The notes under the pieces: model-generated
What the model saw: the letters and a program-made list of their open reading frames with translations, nothing else
What the model was told of the DNA's origin: nothing
The model's database searches: none
Origin: an uncultured Duncaniella sp.
GTDB lineage: Bacteria > Bacteroidota > Bacteroidia > Bacteroidales > Muribaculaceae
DNA length: 42,588 bases
Reading direction: 5' to 3'
Assembly: GCA_910584825.1 (NCBI GenBank)
Contig: CAJUCI010000022.1
Coordinates: 1 to 42,588, forward strand
Made by a program: the position numbers and the translations under genes
Shown here: positions 8,101 through 15,316 of the stretch, piece after piece
How positions within the stretch are numbered: position 1 is the stretch's first letter
Layout: every line of letters begins with the position of its first letter

Positions 8101-8975
8101 ACCTGTCGAAGTGGACCGCCGACGCCCACAAGAACGACCTCATCCGCGCCACCATCGTCAACTATCTGCGCAAGAGCAAGGAAATCGAGGCCGCACACCG
8201 CCGCAAGAAGTATGACATCTCCATCGGCGATGACCTGCCCTCAGGCATCATGAAGCTTGCCAAGGTCTACGTGGCCAAGAAGCGTAAGATTAGCGTGGGT
8301 GACAAGATGGCCGGCCGTCACGGCAACAAGGGTATCGTGTCGCGTATCGTGCGCCAGGAGGATATGCCCTTCCTCGCCGACGGTACTCCGGTCGACATCG
8401 TGCTCAACCCTCTGGGTGTGCCTTCGCGTATGAACCTCGGTCAGATTTTCGAGACCGTGCTCGGATGGGCCGGCCGCGAGCTGGGCGAGAAGTTCGCAAC
8501 CCCGATTTTCGACGGTGCGACACTCGATAACCTCAACGAATGGACCGACAAGGCAGGCCTGCCCCGCTACGGCAAGACCTACCTCTATGACGGCGGCACA
8601 GGCGAGCAGTTTGACCAGCCCGCCACCGTGGGTGTCATCTACATGCTCAAGCTCGGCCACATGGTCGAGGACAAGATGCACGCCCGCTCCATCGGCCCGT
8701 ACTCACTCATCACCCAGCAGCCGCTCGGCGGTAAGGCCCAGTTCGGCGGTCAGCGTTTCGGTGAGATGGAGGTCTGGGCACTCGAGGCATTCGGCGCATC
8801 GCACATCCTCCAGGAGATTATCACCGTCAAGAGTGACGACGTGACGGGTCGCTCCAAGACCTACGAGGCCATCGTCAAGGGTGAGGCCATGCCCCCCGCC
8901 GGCATCCCCGAGTCGCTCAACGTGCTTCTGCACGAGCTCCGCGGCCTCGGTCTCAGCATCAACCTCGAGCCGTAG
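5160..8975 (+). CDS. rpoB: DNA-directed RNA polymerase subunit beta
   Basis: RpoB is the beta subunit of core RNA polymerase. The 1271-residue product is full length. The rifampicin pocket is clear: SQFMDQTNPLAEITHKRRMS starts at residue 474, with D478, H488 and S493 matching the susceptible-type residues at E. coli 516, 526 and 531. Further conserved blocks include LCPIETPEGPNIGLI, GYNYEDAIVLNE and the C-terminal GGQRFGEMEVWALEAFGA. The ATG at 5160 gives the family N-terminus. rpoC follows after 69 bp. Codon use is biased as in the ribosomal protein genes. Confidence 0.98.
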   Translation: MSDTKAIKPRVNFATVKNPLPYPDFLEVQLKSFQDFLQLDTPPEKRNNEGLYKVFAENFPIADTRNNFVLEFLDYYIDPPRYTIDECLERGLTYSVPLKAKLKLYCTDPDHEDFATVIQDVYLGAIPYMTDKGTFVINGAERVVVSQLHRSPGVFFGQSTHANGTKLYSARIIPFRGSWIEFATDINNVMYAYIDRKKKLPVTTLLRAIGLESDKDIIEIFGLAEEIKVNKTNLKKAIGRKLAARVLKTWAEDFVDEDTGEVASIERNEVILDRESVIEEEDIENILNSGVQTILLHKEDANTTDYKIIFNTLQKDATNSEKEAIQYIYRQLRNAEPPDDASAREVITNLFFSEKRYDLGEVGRYRINKKLGLTTSMDVKVLTKEDIIAIIKYLIELINSKTDVDDIDHLSNRRVRTVGEQLYNQFGVGLARMSRTIRERMNVRDNEVFTPIDLINAKTISSVINSFFGTNALSQFMDQTNPLAEITHKRRMSALGPGGLSRERAGFEVRDVHYTHYGRLCPIETPEGPNIGLISSLCVYAKINDLGFIETPYREVKDGKVNLNNDEVVYLTAEIEEGKIIAQGNAPVKADGEFINDRIKARLDADFPIVSPDQVELMDVSPTQIASIAASLIPFLEHDDANRALMGSNMMRQAVPLMRSESPIVGTGIEGQLIRDSRTQIMAEGAGVIEFVDATVIRIRYDRTEEEEFVSFEDSVKEYHLPKFRKTNQSTTIDLRPICNKGQRVQKGDILTEGYSTENGELALGRNLKVAFMPWKGYNYEDAIVLNERVVREDILTSVHVDDFTLEVRETKRGMEELTSDIPNVSEDATKDLDERGIVRIGAHIIPGDIMIGKITPKGESDPTPEEKLLRAIFGDKAGDVKDASLKASPSLKGVVIGTHLYQKAEKKKTKKASSAVLPKLDEEYEERQNELKDLLVQKLMTLTEGKTSQGVKDFLGSEIIPKGSKFVAGTLKEIDYDTINLSKWTADAHKNDLIRATIVNYLRKSKEIEAAHRRKKYDISIGDDLPSGIMKLAKVYVAKKRKISVGDKMAGRHGNKGIVSRIVRQEDMPFLADGTPVDIVLNPLGVPSRMNLGQIFETVLGWAGRELGEKFATPIFDGATLDNLNEWTDKAGLPRYGKTYLYDGGTGEQFDQPATVGVIYMLKLGHMVEDKMHARSIGPYSLITQQPLGGKAQFGGQRFGEMEVWALEAFGASHILQEIITVKSDDVTGRSKTYEAIVKGEAMPPAGIPESLNVLLHELRGLGLSINLEP

Positions 8976-9044
8976 ACTGTCCCGACCCTCTCCTAATCAC
9001 TCCTCACACACCCTTTTTTATAATTGCATATCCATAACATATAT

Positions 9045-12000
9045 ATGGCTTTTAGAAAAGACAACAAACAGAAAACCGGATTCTCAAAGATTTCCATCGG
9101 CCTCGCATCGCCCGAGGAGATTCTTGAGAAGTCGAGCGGCGAAGTGTTGAAACCCGAGACCATCAACTATCGCACCTACAAGCCCGAGCGCGACGGCCTC
9201 TTCTGCGAGAGCATCTTCGGTCCTGTCAAGGACTACGAGTGCCATTGCGGCAAGTACAAGCGCATCCGCTACAAGGGCATCACCTGCGACCGTTGTAAGG
9301 TGGAGGTCACCGAGAAGAAGGTGCGCCGCGAGCGTATGGGCCACATCAAGCTCGTCGTGCCCGTGGCTCACATCTGGTATTTCCGCTCACTCCCCAATAA
9401 GATAGGCTATCTGCTCGGTCTCCCCTCCAAGAAGCTCGACGCCGTGGTCTACTACGAACGCTACGTGGTAATCAACCCCGGCGTGGCCGCTAACCTCGAC
9501 CCCGAGAAGCCCGTGGCCAAGCTCGACCTTCTCACCGAGGAGGAATACTTTGACATCGTCGACCGTCTGCCACGCGAGAATCAGATGCTTGAGGACGGCA
9601 ACCCCGACAAGTTCGTGGCCAAGATGGGTGCCGAGGCTCTCTATGACCTGCTCAAGGACCTCGACCTCGACGACCTCTCATACGCCCTGCGTGACCAGGC
9701 CAACGCCGAGGGCTCGCAGCAGCGTAAGACCGAGGCCCTGAAGCGTCTGCAGGTAGTGGAGTCGTTCCGCGCCTCGCGTGACCGCAACAAGCCCGAGTGG
9801 ATGATACTCCAGGCTGTGCCTGTCATCCCGCCCGAGCTCCGTCCCCTCGTGCCCCTGGACGGCGGACGTTTCGCCACATCCGACCTCAACGACCTCTACC
9901 GTCGTGTCATCATACGTAACAACCGTCTGAAGCGACTCATCGAAATCAAGGCTCCCGAAGTGATTCTCCGCAACGAGAAGCGTATGCTCCAGGAGGCCGT
10001 TGACTCACTGCTTGACAACTCACGCAAGTCGTCGGCTGTCAAGACCGAGGCCAACCGTCCCCTCAAGTCGCTCTCTGACTCGCTCAAGGGTAAGCAGGGC
10101 CGCTTCCGTCAGAACCTTCTCGGTAAGCGTGTCGACTACTCGGCCCGTTCGGTAATCGTCGTAGGCCCCGAGCTCAAGATGCACGAGTGCGGTATCCCCA
10201 AGAATATGGCCGCCGAGCTTTACAAGCCCTTCGTAATCCGCAAGCTCATCGAGCGCGGCATCGTCAAGACCGTCAAGAGCGCGAAGAAGATTGTAGACCG
10301 CAAGGAGCCCGTCGTATGGGACATCCTCGAGTACGTCATGAAGGGCCACCCCGTGCTCCTCAACCGTGCCCCGACACTTCACCGTCTCGGCATCCAGGCA
10401 TTCCAGCCCAAGATGATTGAGGGCAAGGCTATCCAGCTCCACCCGCTCGCATGTACGGCATTCAACGCCGACTTCGACGGTGACCAGATGGCCGTCCACC
10501 TCCCCCTCGGCAACGAGGCTATCCTCGAGGCCCAGCTGCTCATGCTCGGCTCGCACAACATCCTCAACCCTGCCAACGGCGCGCCTATCACCGTGCCTTC
10601 GCAGGACATGGTGCTCGGCCTCTATTACATCACCAAGCTCCGTCCCGGCGACAGGGGCGAGGGCCTGAAGTTCTACGGTCCCGAAGAGGCTGAGATTGCC
10701 TACAACGAAGGCCGTGTGACACTTCACGCTCCCGTGTCGGTCGTAGTCGACGACATCGACGAGCAGGGCAATCCCTGCAAGCGTCTCGTCGAGAAGACCT
10801 CGGTGGGTCGTGTGCTTGTCAACCAGTATGTGCCCAAGGAGATTGGTTACGTCAACGAGATTCTCTCAAAGAAGTCGCTGCGCACCATCATCTCCAAGGT
10901 TATCAAATATTGCGGTATCCCCCGCTCGGCTCAGTTCCTTGACGACATCAAGAACCTCGGTTACTACATGGCATTCAAGGGCGGCCTCTCGTTCAACCTC
11001 GGCGACGTGCTCATCCCTGCAGAGAAGGAGCAGTATGTACGCGAGGGCTACGAGCAGGTCAACGAGGTGCTCAACAACTACTCGATGGGCTTCATCACCA
11101 ACAACGAGCGTTACAACCAGATTATCGACATCTGGACACACGTCAACTCTCGCCTGGCCGATACGCTCATGAAGCAGATTTCCGAGGACAAGCAGGGCTT
11201 CAACCCTGTCTACATGATGCTTGACTCGGGAGCCCGTGGTTCTAAGGACCAGATTCGTCAGCTCTCAGGTATGCGTGGTCTTATGGCCAAGCCTCAGAAG
11301 AGCGGTGCCGAGGGCGGTCAGATTATCGAGAACCCGATTCTTGCAAACTTCAAGGAGGGCCTCTCGGTGCTCGAGTACTTCATCTCCACCCACGGTGCCC
11401 GTAAGGGTCTTGCCGATACCGCGCTTAAGACAGCCGACGCCGGTTATCTTACCCGCCGTCTCGTCGACGTGGCCCACGACGTCATCATCAACGAGGTTGA
11501 CTGCGGCACGCTCCGCGGCCTCGTGTGCACCGAAATCAAGAACAACGACGAGGTTGTCGCATCGCTCGGCGAGCGTATCCTCGGCCGTGTGTCAGTCCAT
11601 GATATCGTCGACCCCACCAACGGCGAGGTTATCGTCGAGGCCGGCGAGGAAATCAACGATGCCGCTGCTGACCGCATCAACGCATCGCCCATCGAGTCAG
11701 TCGAGATTCGCTCGGTGCTCACCTGCGAGTCCAAGAAGGGTGTCTGCGCCAAGTGCTACGGCCGCAACCTTGCCACACACCGCATGGTGCAGATGGGCGA
11801 GGCCGTCGGCGTCATCGCAGCGCAGTCAATCGGCGAGCCGGGTACACAGCTTACCCTCCGTACATTCCACGTCGGTGGTGTGGCCTCAAACATCGCCGCC
11901 GTCAACTCGCTCACCTCACGCTATGAGGGTATCCTCGAAATCGACGAGCTCCGCACCGTCCGCACCGACGAGGTCGACGCCAAGGGACGCAACGTCGAGG

Positions 12001-13370
12001 TGGTCATCGGCCGTCTTGCCGAGATGCGCATCGTCGACCCGAAGACCAAGATGATGCTCACCAACGCCAACATCCCCTACGGTGCCAAGCTCTACTTCGA
12101 CAACGAGGCTAAGGTAGGCAAGGGTGACGTAATCTGCGAGTGGGACCCCTTCAACGCCGTCATCGTCAGCGAAGTCGGCGGTAAGGTGCGCTACTCCAAC
12201 CTTGAGGAGAATGTCACCTATCGCGTCGAGGCCGACGAACAGACCGGCATCCGCGAGAAGATTGTCATCGAGTCAAAGGAGCGCGGCAAGGTGCCCGAGG
12301 CCAACATCGTGGACGCTTCAGGCGAGATTGTCAAGACCTATGCACTCCCCGTGGGCGCACACCTCATGGTCGATGAGGACCAGGATGTGAAGGCCGGCGA
12401 AATCTTCGTCAAGATACCTCGCGCCACAGGCGGTGCCGGTGACATCACCGGCGGTCTGCCCCGTGTCACCGAGCTCTTCGAGGCACGCAATCCGTCAAAT
12501 CCCGCCATCGTGTCGGAAATCGACGGCGAGGTGCGCTTCGGCAAGGTTAAGCGTGGCAACCGCGAAATCTCGGTTACCTCCAAGCTGGGCGAGACCAAGA
12601 AGTATCTCGTGCCCCTGTCAAAGCAGATTCTCGTTCAGGAGAACGACTATGTGCGCGCCGGTACACCCCTCTCGGACGGTGCCATCACTCCGGCCGACAT
12701 CCTCAACATCATGGGCCCGACCGCTGTACAGGAGTACATCGTCAACGAGGTTCAGGATGTGTACCGTATGCAGGGTGTGAAGATTAACGACAAGCACTTC
12801 GAGGTAATCGTGCGTCAGATGATGCGCAAGGTCAACATCCTCGACCCGGGCGATACAGGATTCCTCGAGCAGCAGATTGTCGACAAGCGCGACTTCATGG
12901 ACGAGAACGACCGTATCTGGGGCAAGAAGGTTGTCACCGACGCCGGCGACAGCGAGAATGTCAAGAAGGGTCAGATTATCACCGCCCGCAAGCTGCGTGA
13001 CGAGAACTCTTCGCTCAAGCGTCGTGACCTCCGTCCCATCGTGGTGCGTGACGCCCAGCCTGCCACTTCCGAGCAGATACTTCAGGGTATCACCCGCGCC
13101 GCACTGCAGACATCGTCGTTCATGTCGGCCGCATCGTTCCAGGAGACCACCAAGGTGCTCAACGAGGCTGCCATCAACGGCAAGACCGACTATCTGCAGG
13201 GCATGAAGGAGAACGTAATCTGCGGTCACCTTATCCCCGCCGGTACCGGCCTCCGTTCCTACGAGCGCATCGTCGTATCGGGCAAGGATGAGTACACCGA
13301 CACCTTCGCTCCCGCCGAGGCAGTCGAGGACTCTATCGAGACCCGCGACGTCGAGACAGTAATGCCGTAA
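9045..13370 (+). CDS. rpoC: DNA-directed RNA polymerase subunit beta'
   Basis: RpoC carries the polymerase active site. I chose ATG at 9045 (MAFRKDNKQKTGFSKISIGLASPEEI, 1441 residues) because it matches the Bacteroidales N-terminus; an in-frame TTG at 9024 would add seven residues. The first zinc site is C66, C68, C81 and C84. The catalytic NADFDGD is at 474-480, with metal-binding aspartates 476, 478 and 480. The second zinc site is C820, C894, C901 and C904. The bridge-helix/trigger-loop region includes GVIAAQSIGEPGTQLTLRTFH. A strong terminator follows within 30 bp, so the operon ends here. Confidence 0.97.
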   Translation: MAFRKDNKQKTGFSKISIGLASPEEILEKSSGEVLKPETINYRTYKPERDGLFCESIFGPVKDYECHCGKYKRIRYKGITCDRCKVEVTEKKVRRERMGHIKLVVPVAHIWYFRSLPNKIGYLLGLPSKKLDAVVYYERYVVINPGVAANLDPEKPVAKLDLLTEEEYFDIVDRLPRENQMLEDGNPDKFVAKMGAEALYDLLKDLDLDDLSYALRDQANAEGSQQRKTEALKRLQVVESFRASRDRNKPEWMILQAVPVIPPELRPLVPLDGGRFATSDLNDLYRRVIIRNNRLKRLIEIKAPEVILRNEKRMLQEAVDSLLDNSRKSSAVKTEANRPLKSLSDSLKGKQGRFRQNLLGKRVDYSARSVIVVGPELKMHECGIPKNMAAELYKPFVIRKLIERGIVKTVKSAKKIVDRKEPVVWDILEYVMKGHPVLLNRAPTLHRLGIQAFQPKMIEGKAIQLHPLACTAFNADFDGDQMAVHLPLGNEAILEAQLLMLGSHNILNPANGAPITVPSQDMVLGLYYITKLRPGDRGEGLKFYGPEEAEIAYNEGRVTLHAPVSVVVDDIDEQGNPCKRLVEKTSVGRVLVNQYVPKEIGYVNEILSKKSLRTIISKVIKYCGIPRSAQFLDDIKNLGYYMAFKGGLSFNLGDVLIPAEKEQYVREGYEQVNEVLNNYSMGFITNNERYNQIIDIWTHVNSRLADTLMKQISEDKQGFNPVYMMLDSGARGSKDQIRQLSGMRGLMAKPQKSGAEGGQIIENPILANFKEGLSVLEYFISTHGARKGLADTALKTADAGYLTRRLVDVAHDVIINEVDCGTLRGLVCTEIKNNDEVVASLGERILGRVSVHDIVDPTNGEVIVEAGEEINDAAADRINASPIESVEIRSVLTCESKKGVCAKCYGRNLATHRMVQMGEAVGVIAAQSIGEPGTQLTLRTFHVGGVASNIAAVNSLTSRYEGILEIDELRTVRTDEVDAKGRNVEVVIGRLAEMRIVDPKTKMMLTNANIPYGAKLYFDNEAKVGKGDVICEWDPFNAVIVSEVGGKVRYSNLEENVTYRVEADEQTGIREKIVIESKERGKVPEANIVDASGEIVKTYALPVGAHLMVDEDQDVKAGEIFVKIPRATGGAGDITGGLPRVTELFEARNPSNPAIVSEIDGEVRFGKVKRGNREISVTSKLGETKKYLVPLSKQILVQENDYVRAGTPLSDGAITPADILNIMGPTAVQEYIVNEVQDVYRMQGVKINDKHFEVIVRQMMRKVNILDPGDTGFLEQQIVDKRDFMDENDRIWGKKVVTDAGDSENVKKGQIITARKLRDENSSLKRRDLRPIVVRDAQPATSEQILQGITRAALQTSSFMSAASFQETTKVLNEAAINGKTDYLQGMKENVICGHLIPAGTGLRSYERIVVSGKDEYTDTFAPAEAVEDSIETRDVETVMP

Positions 13371-13395
13371 GACATCACCAGTCACCATAACCACA

Positions 13396-13440
13396 GCACC
13401 CCCGAAAGAGACGCTCTCTTTCGGGGGTGCTTGTTTCTTG
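13396..13440 (+). terminator. Intrinsic terminator of the rpoBC operon
   Basis: A perfect 15-bp stem, GCACCCCCGAAAGAG (13396-13410) with CTCTTTCGGGGGTGC (13416-13430), has a 5-nt loop and is followed by TTGTTTCTTG. It starts 25 bp after the rpoC stop. Confidence 0.93.
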
Positions 13441-13458
13441 CCGGTGTGTCATAATCCG

Positions 13459-13566
13459 GGAAGGGGACAAAAGGACAAAAGAGACAAAAGCAACATAAGA
13501 TATGTATTATTTTGAAAATAATAAACCTATGTTGCTTTTGTCTCTTTTGTCCTTTTGTTCCTTTCC
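13459..13566. repeat. Long-hairpin repeat, copy 1 (between convergent rpoC and O-methyltransferase)
   Basis: Two arms of about 39 nt (13459-13497 and 13528-13566) are nearly perfect inverted repeats built from GGACAAAA-like units. The loop is AT-rich and itself partly self-complementary (TATTATTTTGAAAATAATA). This copy uses ACAAAAG units where the other copies use ACATAAG. It sits downstream of the stop codons of both neighbouring genes. Confidence 0.9.
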
Positions 13567-13577
13567 TGAATTGTGTC

Positions 13578-14198
13578 TTAGTCGACCCGGATGAGGGTGA
13601 GGCCGTCGCGCAGGGGGAGGATGACTGACGATAGGCGCGGGTGTGAGGCCACGTAGGTGTTGAAGGCGTCGAGGCCGAGGGTCTGCGCATCGTGGTTGGT
13701 GACGGTGTCATAGACCTTGCCGTCCCACAGCGTATTGTCGGCGATTATGAATGCCCCCGGGTGGAGCGAGGGGAGCAGGAGGTCGAGATAGGCTATGTAG
13801 TCGCGCTTGTTGGCGTCGATATACACGAGGTCCCAGTCCTCATGCAGGGTGGGGATTACTTCGAGCGCGTCGCCTATATGTAGCGTGATGCGGTCGCCTC
13901 CGGGCGAGGTGGCGAAGAGTTCGGTCAGCTCCTCCTCCATCTCGTCGTCGAGTTCTACGGTATGTACCTCGCCCCCTTCGGATAGGGTCTCGGCGAGGCA
14001 TAGGGCCGAGTAGCCGGTGAAAGTGCCCAGCTCGAGCACACGGCGTGGCTTAATCATTGACACGAGCATGGCCAGCATGCGCCCTTGCAGATGGCCTGAG
14101 CACATGCGCGGGTACAGGTGGGTCAGATGTGTGCGCCTGTATAGTCGGGCAAGATGCTCCGGCTCAGGTGAAATATGGGCGAGAATGTAGTCCTCCAA
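13578..14198 (-). CDS. SAM-dependent O-methyltransferase (caffeoyl-CoA OMT-like family)
   Basis: This 206-residue enzyme belongs to the Methyltransf_3 family of small class I methyltransferases; the substrate cannot be told from sequence. The SAM-binding motif is RVLELGTFTGYSALCLAE (53-70), and later family segments are DLVYIDANKRDYIAYLDLLLP and ADNTLWDGKV. The first codon is TTG at 14198 (product MEDYILAHISPEPEHL), close to where the family normally begins, and there is no ATG nearby. An AT-rich repeat ends about 4 bp upstream. It follows aroQ on the same strand and converges on rpoC. Cellular role is unknown. Confidence 0.88.
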   Translation of the reverse strand: MEDYILAHISPEPEHLARLYRRTHLTHLYPRMCSGHLQGRMLAMLVSMIKPRRVLELGTFTGYSALCLAETLSEGGEVHTVELDDEMEEELTELFATSPGGDRITLHIGDALEVIPTLHEDWDLVYIDANKRDYIAYLDLLLPSLHPGAFIIADNTLWDGKVYDTVTNHDAQTLGLDAFNTYVASHPRLSSVILPLRDGLTLIRVD

Positions 14199-14201
14199 AA
14201 T

Positions 14202-14241
14202 AAATTTAAAATTTAAAATGGAAAATTTAAAATTAAGAATT
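14202..14241 (-). repeat. AATTTTAAATTTTCC-type AT repeat abutting the O-methyltransferase start
   Basis: On the minus strand the block reads AATTTTAAATTTTCCATTTT and continues into TAAATTTATTTTGGAG, where TTG is the start codon. The same sequence in the same gene-relative orientation precedes the small membrane protein (15188-15228) and meaB (27702-27740). Confidence 0.85.
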
Positions 14242-14263
14242 GCCTTCTGGGTATTCGTGGCAG

Positions 14264-14383
14264 CCCTGTAGGAGCGACGGCTTTAGCCGTCGATATGGCA
14301 CGACACGGGTAATTTTATGCCGTATCTCCATATCGCCGATACGTTGCTTCATATCGACGGCTAAAGCCGTCGCTCCTACAGGG
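14264..14383. repeat. REP-like double palindrome (GTAGGAGCGACGGC family) downstream of aroQ
   Basis: The arms at 14264-14297 and 14350-14383 are perfect 34-nt inverted repeats. Each arm contains its own palindrome, CGACGGCT-TT-AGCCGTCG. The 52-nt middle holds TATCGCCGATA. The right arm ends 7 bp from the aroQ stop, so on the minus strand it could act as its 3' hairpin. A single-arm relative is at 41284-41317. Such paired palindromes resemble REP/BIME elements mobilised by RAYT transposases in other bacteria; no such gene is in the window. Confidence 0.88.
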
Positions 14384-14390
14384 GCAATTT

Positions 14391-14804
14391 TCAATTCATT
14401 ATAATGGCCTGGGCGGCGAGGAAGTAGGAGTTGAGGCCGAAGCCGGCGATGGTGCCGCGACACACGGGTGCTATGAGTGAGGTGTGGCGGATGGCCTCGC
14501 GTGAGGCGACGTTGGAGATGTGTACCTCTATCACGGGGATGCTGATGGCCTTGATGGCGTCGGCAATGGCGAGCGACGTGTGGGTGTAGGCTCCGGCGTT
14601 GAGGATGATGCCGTCACAGTCGGCACGGTGGAGCGCGTCGATGATGTCGCCTTCGTGGTTGCTCTGGTAGTATTCCACTTCGTCGCCGTCGAGCATTTCA
14701 CGGAGGTCCTGCAGATAGGATTCAAATGTGCGCGAGCCGTAGATGTCGGGTTCGCGTGTGCCCAGGAGGTTGAGGTTGGGGCCGTTGATTATTAGAAGCT
14801 TCAA
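14391..14804 (-). CDS. aroQ: 3-dehydroquinate dehydratase, type II
   Basis: AroQ converts 3-dehydroquinate to 3-dehydroshikimate in the shikimate pathway. The 137-residue protein starts MKLLIINGPNLNLLGTREPDIYG, with catalytic Tyr22. It contains NAGAYTHTS (69-77) and EVHISN with catalytic His95. The first codon is TTG at 14804, exactly at the family N-terminus, directly after a heptamer AT repeat with no other spacer. Length is slightly short of the usual 140-150 because of the C-terminus, which ends just before a REP-like palindrome. Confidence 0.95.
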   Translation of the reverse strand: MKLLIINGPNLNLLGTREPDIYGSRTFESYLQDLREMLDGDEVEYYQSNHEGDIIDALHRADCDGIILNAGAYTHTSLAIADAIKAISIPVIEVHISNVASREAIRHTSLIAPVCRGTIAGFGLNSYFLAAQAIIMN

Positions 14805-14807
14805 TTT

Positions 14808-14840
14808 AATTAGTAATTAGTAATTAGCAATTAGTAATTA
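14808..14840 (-). repeat. CTAATTA heptamer repeat directly upstream of aroQ
   Basis: Read on the minus strand this is a run of CTAATTA/CTAATTG units ending 3 bp before the aroQ TTG start. A further imperfect direct repeat of about 21 bp (GGCAAGCCACGTAATAAGCCG at 14843-14863, and again at 14878-14898) lies just upstream. Confidence 0.8.
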
Positions 14841-14927
14841 TAGGCAAGCCACGTAATAAGCCGATTTAGCAATTATATGCGAGCCATGTAATAAGCCGGT
14901 TAATCGGTTGGCTATTCTCAATTTATG

Positions 14928-15164
14928 CTACGCTCCGACGAGCACGTACATTGCTGCGGTGGTGAGGAGCATGATTATGATGAGCAGCCAGCTGACATAG
15001 GCGCGCTGCGGGTAGGCTTTCCATGCGAGCCAGGCTGACAGGAGCATGTAGAACGGGTAAATCCACACAAGTGTACGTGTGGCCTGCGCGTCGGCCGGAC
15101 ATGCCGACAGCATCGCCGGGAAGGTGAAGAGCGGGAGCGAGACGATGATTATCAGAATGGTCAT
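14928..15164 (-). CDS. Small membrane protein of unknown function
   Basis: This 78-residue protein has three likely membrane segments: about 2-20 (TILIIIVSLPLFTFPAML), 32-48 (LVWIYPFYMLLSAWLAW) and 55-77. I do not recognise the family. ATG at 15164 gives this product. An ATG at 15186 lies upstream, followed by a run of eight C on the coding strand; with seven C it would be in frame and add seven residues (MSRPPVW). With eight C that ATG reads a different frame to 14923. An AT repeat lies directly before 15186, as it does before other gene starts here. Transcribed with aroQ. Confidence 0.65.
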   Translation of the reverse strand: MTILIIIVSLPLFTFPAMLSACPADAQATRTLVWIYPFYMLLSAWLAWKAYPQRAYVSWLLIIIMLLTTAAMYVLVGA

Positions 15165-15170
15165 CCAGAC

Positions 15171-15178
15171 GGGGGGGG
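15171..15178 (-). repeat. Homopolymeric tract (G8 on +, C8 on coding strand)
   Basis: Eight identical bases lie between the upstream ATG (15184-15186) and the internal ATG (15162-15164) of the small membrane protein. Loss of one base would join the two in one frame. It could be a slippage-prone tract or an assembly error. Confidence 0.7.
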
Positions 15179-15187
15179 CGGGACATG

Positions 15188-15228
15188 GGAATTAAGAATT
15201 TAAAATTTAAAATGGAAAATTTAAAATT
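15188..15228 (-). repeat. AATTTTAAATTTTCC-type AT repeat upstream of the small membrane protein
   Basis: Minus-strand reading is AATTTTAAATTTTCCATTTT, continuing AAATTTTAAATTCTTAATTCCC into ATG at 15186. It is the second copy of the family seen at 14202-14241 and 27702-27740, with the same orientation relative to the gene. Confidence 0.85.
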
Positions 15229-15316
15229 AATCCTTGCGGTTGGCTGCGGCTTTCCTTCAGCTTTCCTTCGGCTTACGCGATGACGTTGCCGTCATTGCGG
15301 GGGCTTGCGCGGTATT

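Noticed and set aside
5735..8681. Several 100-270-codon minus-strand frames opposite rpoB
   Set aside because: All lie antisense to conserved rpoB sequence and have no motif of their own.
9024..9044. TTG start extending RpoC by seven residues
   Set aside because: The ATG at 9045 matches the conserved N-terminus, and the extra residues come from AT-rich spacer.
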